Source: a virus. From it: a stretch of DNA of 64,000 bases. Below, one piece after another: positions 7,553 through 16,281 of this stretch. Under the pieces are notes generated by a model. The model was not told the origin of the DNA. It did no database searches and saw nothing but the letters and a program-made list of their open reading frames with translations. The position numbers were made by a program, and so were the translations under genes. The stretch spans positions 1 to 64,000 of IMG/VR virus record IMGVR_UViG_3300042503_001656; one strand, 5' to 3'. Numbering within the stretch: the stretch's first letter is position 1; every line of letters begins with the position of its first letter.

Positions 7553-8263
7553 CTACGGAGAGACTTTTCCGTTAGCAATCCAGCTTTCGTAAGTAATTGG
7601 CATTTCCTTAGAAAACAATGTCTCAACAGCGTTTGCGTATTTGCGAATGTCAAGTTGTGCGTTCTCGTCTGTCCTGAGCGAAAGAAAGTTCATCAAAGCA
7701 CGGGCGTTCACTGTCCAATAGAACTGAGTGAACATTCCCATTGGTAGGACAGTTCTCGCCAACTCCTTAGCAACACCAAGAGCCAGCATCTCAGCGTAAG
7801 CCTCATAGGCGTTACTGTTACTCTCAGTAATTATCTCGGTCGTTCTCAGTGCCGTACTCATATCAGCCTGCTTGAACTTGTAAGCCCCGGGCTTACCTGT
7901 CTGCTCTCGCACCTCAGCAAGCTCAGGCACGAACATCTCATTAGGAACCTCTGAGTAGCGAGCCGAGAACTCATTGAAAGAACCAATACGGTGACGAAAC
8001 CACTCACGGGCTACAAACACAGGGCACTTGATGTGGAAACGAAAAGCGTTATGCTCAAACGGAGTACCGTGACGCTCTCTCATTAGGAAGTTGATTAGTC
8101 CAACTTCTGCGTCTGTCATCTCGACTTCATCTTCCCTATTGCGAGCAAAACTCACACGGGCTGAGTTCACAACAGAATAATCGTCAGCCATACAGTTGTC
8201 AAGCCGAACGAATCCGTTACCAATGTTTAGTGTGTTGCTGTCTATGTTGTTCATAGCGAACAT
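7553..8263 (-). CDS. thyX: Flavin-dependent thymidylate synthase
   Basis: 236 aa, typical for ThyX. The diagnostic motif RHRIGSFNEFSARYSE (RHRx(7)S) lies at ~89-104. Further conserved parts: SARVSFAR, HGTPFEHNAFRFHIKCP, and the C-terminal RTDENAQLDIRKYA. Makes dTMP from dUMP with FAD, NADPH and methylene-tetrahydrofolate. Converges exactly on the secreted hydrolase gene (stops adjacent) and lies 9 bp downstream of tRNA-Arg on the same strand. A second ATG at 8254 is a possible start. Confidence 0.96.
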   Translation of the reverse strand: MFAMNNIDSNTLNIGNGFVRLDNCMADDYSVVNSARVSFARNREDEVEMTDAEVGLINFLMRERHGTPFEHNAFRFHIKCPVFVAREWFRHRIGSFNEFSARYSEVPNEMFVPELAEVREQTGKPGAYKFKQADMSTALRTTEIITESNSNAYEAYAEMLALGVAKELARTVLPMGMFTQFYWTVNARALMNFLSLRTDENAQLDIRKYANAVETLFSKEMPITYESWIANGKVSP

Positions 8264-8272
8264 ACTACTCTG

Positions 8273-8514
<242 letters not shown>

Positions 8515-8517
8515 TAG

Positions 8518-8589
8518 CACCCCCGATAGGAATCGAACCTACGCACATAGTTTAGGAAACTACTGCTCTATCCACTGAGCTACGGGAGT
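8518..8589 (-). tRNA. tRNA-Arg (CCU)
   Basis: Acceptor ACTCCCG/CGGGGGT (one G-U), D-arm TAGCTCAGTGGA, anticodon loop TTCCTAA with anticodon CCU, T-arm GTAGGTTCGATTCCTAT, discriminator G. Reads AGG; with the UCU tRNA it covers both AGR codons. Confidence 0.93.
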
Positions 8590-8595
8590 TTGACA

Positions 8596-8976
8596 CTACG
8601 CCTGCGCTGCTGCGTCAAGGAACCATTGGTTGTGTGGGCAAATGTTCAAAACTGCGTGTCGCACCATAAATCCGATAAGAGCAACATCTCCACCTTGGGG
8701 AACCATTCGTGCCAAATCACTAAGAGACATTCCTTCGTCAATCGCGTCACAAGCAATTTGACCGAACTCCACAATCCACTTGCGACCGTGAATGTTTACT
8801 GCGTCAGGGAAGCCTTCCATCACTGCGTCAAAGTAACCCTCGACACCACCTCTAGACTCAGGTGCTGTCACGGGTGGGTTTGTTGATTCAGGCGTAGTAG
8901 CTTCAACTACAACAGTTCTTGTTCCACACCCGACAAGAGTTACGCTTGCGAGTATTACGAGTATTGCTTTTTTCAT
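8596..8976 (-). CDS. Secreted lipoprotein, DUF732-like
   Basis: 126 aa from the ATG at 8976, which has GGAGAG 4 nt upstream; the longer frame upstream runs through tRNA-Lys and is rejected. Signal peptide with lipobox at ~14-19 (SVTLVGC), Thr/Pro-rich linker, then FGQIACDAIDEGMSLSDLA ... GFMVRHAVLNICP, the paired-Cys helical pattern of DUF732 proteins secreted by actinobacteria. Function unknown; lies between tRNA genes. Confidence 0.7.
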   Translation of the reverse strand: MKKAILVILASVTLVGCGTRTVVVEATTPESTNPPVTAPESRGGVEGYFDAVMEGFPDAVNIHGRKWIVEFGQIACDAIDEGMSLSDLARMVPQGGDVALIGFMVRHAVLNICPHNQWFLDAAAQA

Positions 8977-9008
8977 TTTCTCTCCGTTTGTTAGATACAC
9001 AAGTATCG

Positions 9009-9081
9009 TACCCCTAGCAGGGCTCGAACCTGCGACGCACGGATTAAAAGTCCGACGCTCTACCAACTGAGCTATAGGGGC
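9009..9081 (-). tRNA. tRNA-Lys (UUU)
   Basis: Acceptor GCCCCTA/TAGGGGT, D-arm TAGCTCAGTTGG, anticodon stem-loop CGGACTTTTAATCCG with anticodon UUU, T-arm GCAGGTTCGAGCCCTGC, discriminator A. Confidence 0.95.
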
Positions 9082-9085
9082 GTGA

Positions 9086-9220
9086 TTAATCTAGGTAGTA
9101 ATCGTTTTCTCTCTTTTTACGCCTTGCGTCTCGAGCGTTTCTTTCTGCGTTCTGAGCAAAGAAAACACCAGCGAAAAAGATAGCTGTCGTCTGTATCAGA
9201 AAAATGATTAATTCAACCAT
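9086..9220 (-). CDS. 44-aa membrane microprotein
   Basis: MVELIIFLIQTTAIFFAGVF forms one N-terminal transmembrane helix; the rest is highly basic (RNARDARRKKREN). It has its own promoter and AAGGA immediately before the ATG, which argues that it is real. It ends 4 bp before tRNA-Lys on the same strand. Function unknown. Confidence 0.6.
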   Translation of the reverse strand: MVELIIFLIQTTAIFFAGVFFAQNAERNARDARRKKRENDYYLD

Positions 9221-9226
9221 TCCTTA

Positions 9227-9255
9227 AACCTAACACCTAAAAGCACATAAGTCAA
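9227..9255 (-). promoter_or_regulatory. Promoter of the 44-aa membrane microprotein and tRNA cluster
   Basis: TTGACT, 17-bp spacer, TAGGTT, 6 nt (TAAGGA) to the ATG at 9220. Confidence 0.6.
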
Positions 9256-9290
9256 GCATTTACGCAAGCTCGCCTGCTCCCGGGCCCCGT

Positions 9291-9575
9291 TCACTCGTCA
9301 AGGTCGTCGTCTGGCTCAATCCCTATGGCATAGCCAAAGATAGCGTCCCAACGTTCTTCTTCAGTCATTTGTCGTGCCTTCTCTGTAACCGAGTAAAGCC
9401 ATTGACCGTCATCTGTTATGCCTGTGACGGTGACGAGCCCGAGCGCAACTAGCGTTTCTAGTTCTCGCTCTATTTCCTTACGGGGGTCATCTTCGTCATA
9501 ATCCACAATAAACGAATAATACCACCAGCCCGTGGTCGCAAAATCAGCAAGTAATCGTGGTCTTATCAACAACAA
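9291..9575 (-). CDS. Small winged-helix-like protein, 94 aa
   Basis: EIERELETLVALGLVTVTGITDDGQWLYSVTEKARQMTEEE has the helix-strand-strand pattern of a wing. A related protein is at 27511-27711 (LVKAGLLDVAMREDGEWVY ... LSMTEEE). Overlaps the 3' end of the upstream phosphoesterase gene by 32 bp, so a later start is possible. Confidence 0.6.
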   Translation of the reverse strand: MLLIRPRLLADFATTGWWYYSFIVDYDEDDPRKEIERELETLVALGLVTVTGITDDGQWLYSVTEKARQMTEEERWDAIFGYAIGIEPDDDLDE

Positions 9576-10413
9576 TGTTGTCCGTGCTAACGAACTCCAA
9601 ATCTGCGCTTCTGTCGGTGATGCTCATAAACAATGCGCCGTGATGCTTATTTGACAAGAAAGCAGAGCCCTCTACGGGTGTCCTGACACGACGTAAATCT
9701 TTTCCACCAGTGCCGACAACGAACTGAACAGGCTGTGTGTCAAATCGTTCGTAATGATGGTCGTGTCCACTCAGCAGGACATCAACACCATACTGAGTCA
9801 TCAGGTCAAAAGAGTCCTTCATAAACTTGGAAGAACCGTGAACTCCTGACGAGTATCTAGGGTGATGGGCCATCACAACAACACACCTCGATGCGTTCTT
9901 TTGTAGTTCCGACTCGAGCCATAAGTATTGGTCTGAGCCTTTTCCACAATAAACGAACCGACACTCATCATTCGTGTTCATTACCACGGCAACCCAATCG
10001 CTGTTGATGTCGAAAGAGTAATACCCAGGCTTCGGATACTTCACCCACGTCGCATAGTAACCACGAGCCCCGGCTTCTGCGTACTCGTGGTTGCCAGCAA
10101 CAGGCTTGGCAATAGGTATCAGGTCAGACCAAATGGGCGCAAAGTTCTCTTGGAAGTTCTTGATTGTATGACTTTGGTACTGAATGTCCCCTAGAAGGAA
10201 CAGGTGGTCGGGCTGTCTACTGCGAACGACAGAAGCAACATCTGCGTCTACACAAGGATACTTTCCACTGTTTCGCTGTGTTTTTGAGCAGGAAATGTCA
10301 CCAACAGAAGCAACAATCACGGGTTCAGGCTTTGTCTCAATGGTTGTTGTAGTCGGGGAGTTGTTTGAGCAGGCGTACAGAAAGACGATAAACGCACTCA
10401 TAATCTTTTTCAT
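9544..10413 (-). CDS. Secreted lipoprotein metallophosphoesterase
   Basis: 289 aa from ATG 10413. Signal peptide with a lipobox-like FLYAC (Cys ~15), Thr linker, then calcineurin-like motifs in order: VGDIS, FLLGDIQY, GNHEY, MAHHPRY, SGHDHHYERF. The set matches extracellular purple-acid/alkaline-phosphatase-like phosphoesterases. Expected to hydrolyse phosphate esters at the host surface. The ATG lies 2 bp from the stop of the SGNH hydrolase gene, indicating an operon of secreted enzymes. Confidence 0.8.
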   Translation of the reverse strand: MKKIMSAFIVFLYACSNNSPTTTTIETKPEPVIVASVGDISCSKTQRNSGKYPCVDADVASVVRSRQPDHLFLLGDIQYQSHTIKNFQENFAPIWSDLIPIAKPVAGNHEYAEAGARGYYATWVKYPKPGYYSFDINSDWVAVVMNTNDECRFVYCGKGSDQYLWLESELQKNASRCVVVMAHHPRYSSGVHGSSKFMKDSFDLMTQYGVDVLLSGHDHHYERFDTQPVQFVVGTGGKDLRRVRTPVEGSAFLSNKHHGALFMSITDRSADLEFVSTDNIVVDKTTITC

Positions 10414-10414
10414 T

Positions 10415-11023
10415 TCAGAACCAAGCCTTCTTGATAGTACGGGCAATGTATTTTGCTCTTAGTTTTGACCCAGTGCTACCGTAGTGAACTCCGTCAGGAT
10501 TTAGCAACTCTCTGTGCTTTGTGATAACTTTGTCCCAGTAGATAATAGAAAAACCGTATTTATCCGACTTTTTCTCCAACATTGCGTTCCAGTTACGGGC
10601 TGACGGGTTGTTTTTCTTGCCCTTCCACACTGTCACCCAAGCAACTCTCATTCCTTTGAGTTCCCTCATTACGGAAGCAACACGAGTTCCGACATCTTGA
10701 TACTTCCAAGCAGGGCTGTCGTTTGTCCCCAATGCGATTACCCAGCAAGTATTTTGGTCAGACCTTTTCTTCCAATACTTCACAGCCTCTAAGCCAGTGT
10801 GCCTATCGTTAGGCAACTTACTCAACACTGAGCGACTGCCGTGAGCAGAGATAACAGCGTTCGGGTATCCGAGTTTCTTGTATTCCTTTTGTTGGAACTC
10901 TCGGGAATGGACACTGAGCGAGTCTCCAATGTGGACAATGTTTGAGCAACCCTCTGTGGCTCTTGCTTGCTGAGGGATAGCGATAGCAGTGACGATAAGT
11001 GCTGGCAGTAGAAGCTTCTTCAT
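10415..11023 (-). CDS. Secreted SGNH/GDSL hydrolase
   Basis: 202 aa from ATG 11023. Signal peptide LLLPALIVTAIAIPQQARA, then block I IVHIGDSLSVHS (catalytic Ser), block III-like ALGTNDS, and block V DGVHYG (Asp-x-x-His). Members are esterases or acetyl-esterases acting on lipids or cell-wall glycans. The substrate cannot be read from sequence. The upstream extension of the ORF to 11356 lacks support and overlaps another gene. Confidence 0.82.
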   Translation of the reverse strand: MKKLLLPALIVTAIAIPQQARATEGCSNIVHIGDSLSVHSREFQQKEYKKLGYPNAVISAHGSRSVLSKLPNDRHTGLEAVKYWKKRSDQNTCWVIALGTNDSPAWKYQDVGTRVASVMRELKGMRVAWVTVWKGKKNNPSARNWNAMLEKKSDKYGFSIIYWDKVITKHRELLNPDGVHYGSTGSKLRAKYIARTIKKAWF

Positions 11024-11129
11024 TCCGGGCCCCGTTCCTAGTAGATAAGACGGCAGAGCCCTAGTCCGAACACAGGCTCTACCGTCTTGATGTGACAGGC
11101 TACTAAAGGAAGGCTGGTCTGCCAACCCC

Positions 11130-11333
11130 TTAGAAGTTGGCTCGTGGGACTTCTGCGCCACACGGGTACTCAGCAACACGACCCCACGGACGGCAGTCAC
11201 AATGGACACAACGGTCAAACTGAGGGTCAAAGTAGTGGGTGTTGTAATTTTCCGACTTTTCTGCGTCCGACCCCGAAAAAGGGACAGGGGCATTGACGGT
11301 GAATGGGGCAAGGATTTCGCTGTTTGTTTCCAT
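11130..11333 (-). CDS. Small protein with METNSEI start, 67 aa
   Basis: Leaderless-type start directly after a cassette promoter. The N-terminus METNSEI recurs in the genes at 13285 (minus) and 30999 (plus). The C-terminal part CVHCDCRPWGRVAEYPCG is Cys-rich (probable metal site). Function unknown. Confidence 0.65.
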   Translation of the reverse strand: METNSEILAPFTVNAPVPFSGSDAEKSENYNTHYFDPQFDRCVHCDCRPWGRVAEYPCGAEVPRANF

Positions 11334-11339
11334 ACCCAA

Positions 11340-11369
11340 ATCTTAGACAAACCCACCCATACCCGACAA
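11340..11369 (-). promoter_or_regulatory. Cassette promoter
   Basis: TTGTCG, 18-bp spacer with ATGGGTGGG, TAAGAT, 6 nt to ATG 11333. Confidence 0.75.
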
Positions 11370-11448
11370 GTTTCACTACGGGCAGGTAGTTGGGACTATG
11401 ATGAGTTCAGATAAATCTATCCATACGGGTAGGAAGGACACACGGAAA

Positions 11449-12474
11449 ATGGCACACGAACTAGAGTTTGACCGTAAGGGCTTGGCGAAAATGGCTTACG
11501 CCGACCGAGAAGTGCCGTGGCACAGGCTAGGAACGCCTATGAAGGGCTTACAGACGGCTGAGGCGATGCTGGCAGCAGCACAGGCTGACTATGACGTAGT
11601 TCTTGCCAAAGTTGCCGTAGTGGACGACGAAGGCAACTTCATCACCAACCCTGACGGGACTCCGGTGCTGGTGGACGACAGCCGTGCCACAGTCCGAGTG
11701 AACCCTGACGGCTCATTTGACGGATTGTCCACAGTTGGGACAAGGTATGTAGTCCAACAGAACCGTGAGTGTCTTGAGTACGCCCTCGCCATTGTGGGTG
11801 CGTCTAAGGGTGACGCAGTTGTGGACACTTGTGGAGTTCTCCACGGTGGGCGTGAGTTCTTTTCATCTATTGACTTGGGTGGTCTAATCATTGACCCAAA
11901 GGGAGTGAATGACAAGATTGAGCGTTACCTGCTTGTTCGCAATGGTCACGATGGCAAGACAGCGATTACTTTCGCAAACACAAGCATTCGTGCCGTTTGT
12001 AAAAATACCGTTATCGCTGGAATGAACAATGCTCAACGGGTATTCACGGCTCGCCATACAAGAAATGTGGAAACTGCTCTCGCAGAGGCTCAAAGCATTC
12101 TCAACATCTCAACCGAGTGGGCTAAGTCGTTCAGCGCAACAGCCGAGAAAATGTTGTCAATACCAATGAGTTTGAGTTCAGCAAGAATGGACACGCTTAT
12201 CGGTGCTCTCTATCCCGAAAAGCCCCAAGAAACCGACAGACAAAAGCGCAATAGAGACAACATAACTATGACCATTCGTGCTCTCTATCAGACAGAAAGA
12301 AACTCTGCTGGATACGGAGACAACGGCTGGTCTGCTTACAACGCTGTCGTGGAATACCTTGACCACTACCGAGACGGTGGAATTACGGAACGGGCGATTG
12401 CGTCTATGGACGCAAACTCATCAGTCACACACAAGAAGATAAAAGCCCAAGAAGTTATCTTGTCATTCGCTTGA
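11449..12474 (+). CDS. TIGR03299/DUF932 family phage-plasmid protein
   Basis: 341 aa. Starts MAHELEFDRKGLAKMAYADREVPWHRLG and contains RYVVQQNRECLEYALAIV, RYLLVRNGHDGK, FANTSIRAVCKNT and NAVVEYLDH, the order typical of this family, which is widespread on phages and plasmids and sometimes called phage-plasmid-like or DUF932. The molecular function is unknown. The region just upstream contains GATAAATCTATCC. Confidence 0.85.
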   Translation: MAHELEFDRKGLAKMAYADREVPWHRLGTPMKGLQTAEAMLAAAQADYDVVLAKVAVVDDEGNFITNPDGTPVLVDDSRATVRVNPDGSFDGLSTVGTRYVVQQNRECLEYALAIVGASKGDAVVDTCGVLHGGREFFSSIDLGGLIIDPKGVNDKIERYLLVRNGHDGKTAITFANTSIRAVCKNTVIAGMNNAQRVFTARHTRNVETALAEAQSILNISTEWAKSFSATAEKMLSIPMSLSSARMDTLIGALYPEKPQETDRQKRNRDNITMTIRALYQTERNSAGYGDNGWSAYNAVVEYLDHYRDGGITERAIASMDANSSVTHKKIKAQEVILSFA

Positions 12475-12520
12475 CACACCCACGGGTTATCATTGTTGTA
12501 CGGACTGAAGGGACGGAACA

Positions 12521-13006
12521 ATGGATTTCTTTGATGAAGAAGACGACGAAACGTTCGCAAGCCCCGAGGAGCTCGCTGTCTGGCTGAGCGAGTTTATGGC
12601 TCAAACATCAGACGCAGAAGTAATGTACCGAAACCACTTCTGTACGATGATTGCCAACCGTGTCTATGACGAGTTCGGACACGAAGGCCTGTGCGAACTA
12701 ATGATAGCAATGGACAAGAAGGCTGGCTGGATTTCGGACATCATCATTGAGAACAATGACCTCGATGAAATACTGTTCAAGAAGTACGGCGTGTATGACC
12801 ACAACATTGTCTCGAAAGCTCGCAAAACAGAAGCCGTTCAGGAAATGAACACAAAGATTTGGAAGTTACGCCGTAAGTACGCCAAAGCAATAGTGGACGA
12901 GCTGATGGTAGCCCCGTCTGACCCCACCCCGATTGACCCACTGCTAGAAGAACAAGAGACGCAAAAGCCCACCGACAGCGACAACGGTGGGACTTCTACG
13001 GAGTAG
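12521..13006 (+). CDS. Hypothetical protein, 161 aa
   Basis: Starts with an acidic block (DFFDEEDDE), has a helical middle (MYRNHFCTMIANRVYDEFG) and a Pro/Thr/Glu-rich tail. RBS GAAGGGACGG precedes the ATG. Not recognised. Confidence 0.65.
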   Translation: MDFFDEEDDETFASPEELAVWLSEFMAQTSDAEVMYRNHFCTMIANRVYDEFGHEGLCELMIAMDKKAGWISDIIIENNDLDEILFKKYGVYDHNIVSKARKTEAVQEMNTKIWKLRRKYAKAIVDELMVAPSDPTPIDPLLEEQETQKPTDSDNGGTSTE

Positions 13007-13051
13007 ACAACGGGGGGCGTTGCCTGCTCAGATTTGTGAGGTTGCGACTAT

Positions 13052-13285
13052 TTAGTAGTCCTCGTCATCACCCCAGCCGATACCAGCAAGGGCGTTAGAG
13101 TCAGCCCAGCCGTCAGTTTCGTACGGCTCCGTACTGTCATCACGGACAACGCAGTCGCAGTCATCTTCACATTCGCAGTCTTGCTCCCACTCACAAGCAC
13201 CCTCGTGCTCAAACTCCAAGTCGCAATTTACGCAATACGACATAATGTAAGGGGCAGTTTCGGCAATTTCGCTGTTCATTTCCAT
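13052..13285 (-). CDS. Acidic Cys-rich small protein, 77 aa
   Basis: Leaderless-type start (MEMNSEIAETAP). Contains CVNCDLEFEH and a dense Cys/Asp/Glu stretch (CECEDDCDC), and ends WADSNALAGIGWGDDEDY. The same tail pattern (WADxxALxxIGWGDDEDY) ends the gene at 30999-31271, so these are paralogues. Possibly metal-binding. Confidence 0.7.
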   Translation of the reverse strand: MEMNSEIAETAPYIMSYCVNCDLEFEHEGACEWEQDCECEDDCDCVVRDDSTEPYETDGWADSNALAGIGWGDDEDY

Positions 13286-13291
13286 ACACAC

Positions 13292-13321
13292 AGATTAGCA
13301 AGACCCACCCCAGCCCGACAA
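13292..13321 (-). promoter_or_regulatory. Cassette promoter
   Basis: TTGTCG, 18-bp spacer, TAATCT, 6 nt to ATG 13285. Confidence 0.75.
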
Positions 13322-13325
13322 GTTT

Positions 13326-15236
13326 CTACATTCCCATCAGGTCAAACAGCAGTTGTGCTGTATCTACATCATCTACGGGTGAACCACCGTCTACAGCCCT
13401 ATTGACCACGCTTCTCTTGCGTTCTATGAGGGAATAGATTTCCTCATCTATCGTGCCGTCTGTGAGTAGATAGGTAGCCACCACGCTTCCCTTCTGCCCT
13501 AGTCTGTGGCATCGTGAGTATGTTTGGTCTACATCAGCAGGCGTCCACGGTAGTTCCACGAATAAGACATCTTGCGCCGATGTCAGCGTGTGACCCGTCT
13601 TGGCTGCCTGAATGGACAGCACGATGACCGGGGCTTCATCTACCGGCAGCGTTTGGAACTTCTTCTTCTGTTCCTCTACTTCCTCAACGCTCATTCCACC
13701 CTGAATACGCAGGTTGCCGAACTTCATTGCTAACTCATCAACAATGTCTCTGTGATGGGCAGCAATTACAACTTTCTTTCCATCTTCTATTCGCTGCTTT
13801 ACCCATTCTTCTACTACGGGCATCTTTGCTCTTGCTGACAGCCTTCGCAGCACAGACAAGCGAACTAAATGTTCGTTGCTTTCTGCTTTGATACGAGCAA
13901 CAACGGCAGCAGACCCTACGGGTTCTCCAAGTTCTCTCGCTATTTCCTTTGCTCTGTCAATGAGATACTGAATAATGTCTACTTCTGCTTTTTTGTATTC
14001 CTTCATCGCAGCAGCACTTCCCTCAACCAATACGGGGCTGTGGATGACGGGGGGCAGTTCCGATAGCACTTGGTCTTTTGTTCTCCTGATGTAGCAAACA
14101 CCACGAAGCCGTTCGTTTAGTTCGTCAAGGTGTGAATGTCCACTGATGTTCCATTGACCGAAACTATCCTGAAAAGCATTACAGTAACGCCGATAAAAGC
14201 CCCACAAACCACCGAATTCTTTCAGTTTCCCAAGAATGTCGAGTTGTGATGCGTACTCTGACGGGCGATTAGTAACGGGCGTTCCTGTTAGACAAAGAAC
14301 AATTCCGTCTTTTGGTGCGCTTTTAGCAACCTTTTGTGCGCTTTTAGTTCTCTGTGCTGTAACAGTTTTACAGTAATGGCTTTCGTCAAAAACATAGGAA
14401 CGGTGTTTAGACAACTCTTTTTCCCATTTAGTGATGTTGCTGTATCCAACAACAACGACATCATAAGTTCCACTTTCGGGGAATTCTTTTCTGTTCGTTA
14501 CAACAGAAACTCTGCGACTAGGAAGCCAACGGGCGTATTCAGCTTGCCAATTGAGAACAAGAGAAGGTGGGCAAACAACGACTGCTGGGTAACTGTCCAT
14601 AACATACTCAACGGTGGCAATGGCTTGGAGAGTTTTGCCTAGACCCATTTCGTCAGCAATAAAAGTTCTGCGAGCATTAGAAGCGTAAGCAACGCCTGCT
14701 CTCTGATAGGGAAGAAGTTCTGCCGTTAGTGACGGAATAGAAATCTCAGCATCTACTGAGCGAGAAGCCTCAATGAGGGCATTTAGATTATTTGTGACAT
14801 TCTCTGAACACGACCTTAGTTCATCGGACACCTCAATGTCAAAGTATTCAGCCCACCTGATGACATCGTTCGCCGATGTGAGCGGGGCCCTCCACGCCTT
14901 CTTGGTTGCGTTCCAAGTGATAGACGGTATTTTCTTGACGCTGTTGATGACTACCTTCTCATACGGGAATGTAATAAAAATCCAATCGCCTTCTAGCCAA
15001 ATGGAATTGACAGCTTTCCTAACCGGTGGGGTGATTAGCAGTATCTCTGTATCAACCTCTATGTCGTGCTTTATTGCGAAAGCTCTTGCTTCGGACATAG
15101 AGGTAACCGGAACTCTCCATACCTTTGAGACCTTGTCCCATTTAGCCCCTGCGATTTTTTTGACCTCATCAACTTGGTCTTTGTCGTAGGGAAAATCGAG
15201 AATTATTTGGTCGTCTACAAGTCTTGCCGTGCTCAT
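13326..15236 (-). CDS. SNF2-family DNA helicase/translocase
   Basis: 636 aa. Two N-terminal repeats (IILDFPYDKDQVDEVKKI ... WRVPV and IFITFPYEKVVINSVKKI ... WRAPL) resemble HARP-like modules of SMARCAL1-type proteins. Helicase motifs: Q/I LLPYQRAGV and DEMGLGKT (Walker A), II DESHYCK, III LTGTPV, then the C-terminal RecA lobe with IAAHHRDIV, LSIQAAKTGHTLT and QTYSRCHRLGQ (motif VI). Probably an ATP-dependent translocase that remodels or anneals DNA in phage replication/recombination. Confidence 0.93.
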   Translation of the reverse strand: MSTARLVDDQIILDFPYDKDQVDEVKKIAGAKWDKVSKVWRVPVTSMSEARAFAIKHDIEVDTEILLITPPVRKAVNSIWLEGDWIFITFPYEKVVINSVKKIPSITWNATKKAWRAPLTSANDVIRWAEYFDIEVSDELRSCSENVTNNLNALIEASRSVDAEISIPSLTAELLPYQRAGVAYASNARRTFIADEMGLGKTLQAIATVEYVMDSYPAVVVCPPSLVLNWQAEYARWLPSRRVSVVTNRKEFPESGTYDVVVVGYSNITKWEKELSKHRSYVFDESHYCKTVTAQRTKSAQKVAKSAPKDGIVLCLTGTPVTNRPSEYASQLDILGKLKEFGGLWGFYRRYCNAFQDSFGQWNISGHSHLDELNERLRGVCYIRRTKDQVLSELPPVIHSPVLVEGSAAAMKEYKKAEVDIIQYLIDRAKEIARELGEPVGSAAVVARIKAESNEHLVRLSVLRRLSARAKMPVVEEWVKQRIEDGKKVVIAAHHRDIVDELAMKFGNLRIQGGMSVEEVEEQKKKFQTLPVDEAPVIVLSIQAAKTGHTLTSAQDVLFVELPWTPADVDQTYSRCHRLGQKGSVVATYLLTDGTIDEEIYSLIERKRSVVNRAVDGGSPVDDVDTAQLLFDLMGM

Positions 15237-15272
15237 TGCTATTATTCTACTCTCTGAAACAAAGGAGAGCGA

Positions 15273-15521
15273 ATGCCCTTAGAACAAGAACCAACGGTAG
15301 AAAGTCTCAGCAAGAGAATTGACGAGCTCGAGCAAATCGTCAAGCAACTCAAGACAACTATCGAGAGAATGGAAAGCTCTACAAAGAAGCTTCCGGTAAT
15401 TCCACAAATTTCTATTCCCGGCTCACTTGGTGACAACACTCTGTCTATTGGCAAAAGACAAGCGACACTCCACGAGAACGAGCAACGCCTAGCGTGGGAA
15501 CGAGCAACCGGGGCTCAGTAG
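15273..15521 (+). CDS. Coiled-coil protein, 82 aa
   Basis: Residues 8-42 form a heptad coiled coil (VESLSKRIDELEQIVKQL...TTIERME), followed by an IPQISIPGSLGDNTLSIG stretch. Strong RBS AAAGGAGAG. Divergent from the SNF2 gene. Function unknown. Confidence 0.65.
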   Translation: MPLEQEPTVESLSKRIDELEQIVKQLKTTIERMESSTKKLPVIPQISIPGSLGDNTLSIGKRQATLHENEQRLAWERATGAQ

Positions 15522-15530
15522 AAAGTAGAG

Positions 15531-15577
15531 TGCCACAGAACTAGGGGAACAGCGACGAAAACCCTAGCCCTGTGGCA
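15531..15577. terminator. Stem-loop terminator between converging genes
   Basis: TGCCACAG..CTAGGG pairs with CCCTAG..CTGTGGCA around a ~16-nt loop. Confidence 0.55.
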
Positions 15578-15592
15578 GACCGAACTCTATCA

Positions 15593-16108
15593 TTAGCAGA
15601 TAGAGAAACCCCCACACTCTGAGAGAAACTCAGCAAACTGCGAGACATTCTCAACATTGAACGGATAGTGCGAAGCCCACGATTCTTTTGTGCCCACTCC
15701 GTCACAAGCGTTACACCAACCGTGTGTGCGACCTGTAAGAATCTGAACCTCTACCGATAGTTCACGCTCAGGATGTCCAGACTCAATGCCTAGTGCGTCT
15801 CTGCGTATTCCAGTCGCTTCACACAAAGCGCAATCCTCACGGGGAAGGTTTGCTATGTATTCGTAGTAAGACTGCTGATGAGCAAGAGCACCACCATTTT
15901 CTATTTCCTCACGGAGAATGTTTGCCAACTCCAATGAGCCTTCCTCATCTAGTCCTTCTCCGTCATTGGTATGACCACTCACTTCACTACATAGGTGAGG
16001 TGCGACTATTTCGCAATAATCCCACAGTGGTCGCCACCACCAAACATTGTTACGAAAATACTCACCCTTCTCGCTTGAAGGATTCTGTCCGTAAACATCC
16101 ATACCCAT
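15593..16108 (-). CDS. Conserved phage protein MGMDVYG family, 171 aa
   Basis: MGMDVYGQNPSSEKGEYFRNN-type opening with WWWRPLWDY is a form I have seen in many actinophage hypothetical proteins. A later CxxC..CNAC arrangement (CALCEAT, GWCNACDGVG) resembles a DnaJ-type zinc knuckle. The start at 16108 is preceded by GAGAGGAAAAG; upstream ATGs overlap the promoter -10. Function unknown. Confidence 0.75.
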   Translation of the reverse strand: MGMDVYGQNPSSEKGEYFRNNVWWWRPLWDYCEIVAPHLCSEVSGHTNDGEGLDEEGSLELANILREEIENGGALAHQQSYYEYIANLPREDCALCEATGIRRDALGIESGHPERELSVEVQILTGRTHGWCNACDGVGTKESWASHYPFNVENVSQFAEFLSECGGFSIC

Positions 16109-16143
16109 AGTCGCTTTTCCTCTCGGCTCGCTTGTTTCTCTCA

Positions 16144-16173
16144 ACATTATCTCAACCCACCCTCAACCGACAA
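16144..16173 (-). promoter_or_regulatory. Cassette promoter (leadered gene)
   Basis: TTGTCG, 18-bp spacer GTTGAGGGTGGGTTGAGA, TAATGT; a ~30-nt leader with RBS follows before ATG 16108. Confidence 0.75.
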
Positions 16174-16194
16174 GTTTTTACCTGTGAGGCAAAT

Positions 16195-16226
16195 CTTTAT
16201 CTGTGAGGCGGGGCTCACAGATAAAG
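16195..16226. terminator. Palindrome with CCCCGC/GCGGGG loop
   Basis: 13-bp perfect stem CTTTATCTGTGAG/CTCACAGATAAAG, 6-nt loop. Confidence 0.7.
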
Positions 16227-16261
16227 AAGCACCCAGTGTCGGGGGGTGACACTGGGTGCTT
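16227..16261 (-). terminator. Terminator of the 50-aa minus-strand gene
   Basis: AAGCACCCAGTGTC/GACACTGGGTGCTT perfect stem, followed on the minus strand by CTTTAT. Confidence 0.7.
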
Positions 16262-16281
16262 ACTGGAGAGAATTGCTGGGG

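Noticed and set aside
8977-9066. N-terminal extension of the DUF732-like lipoprotein
   Set aside because: It translates the tRNA-Lys gene; the ATG at 8976 has an RBS and starts a clean signal peptide.
10415-11356. 313-aa version of the SGNH hydrolase
   Set aside because: The first 111 residues overlap the 67-aa gene and its promoter, while the ATG at 11023 starts a signal peptide.
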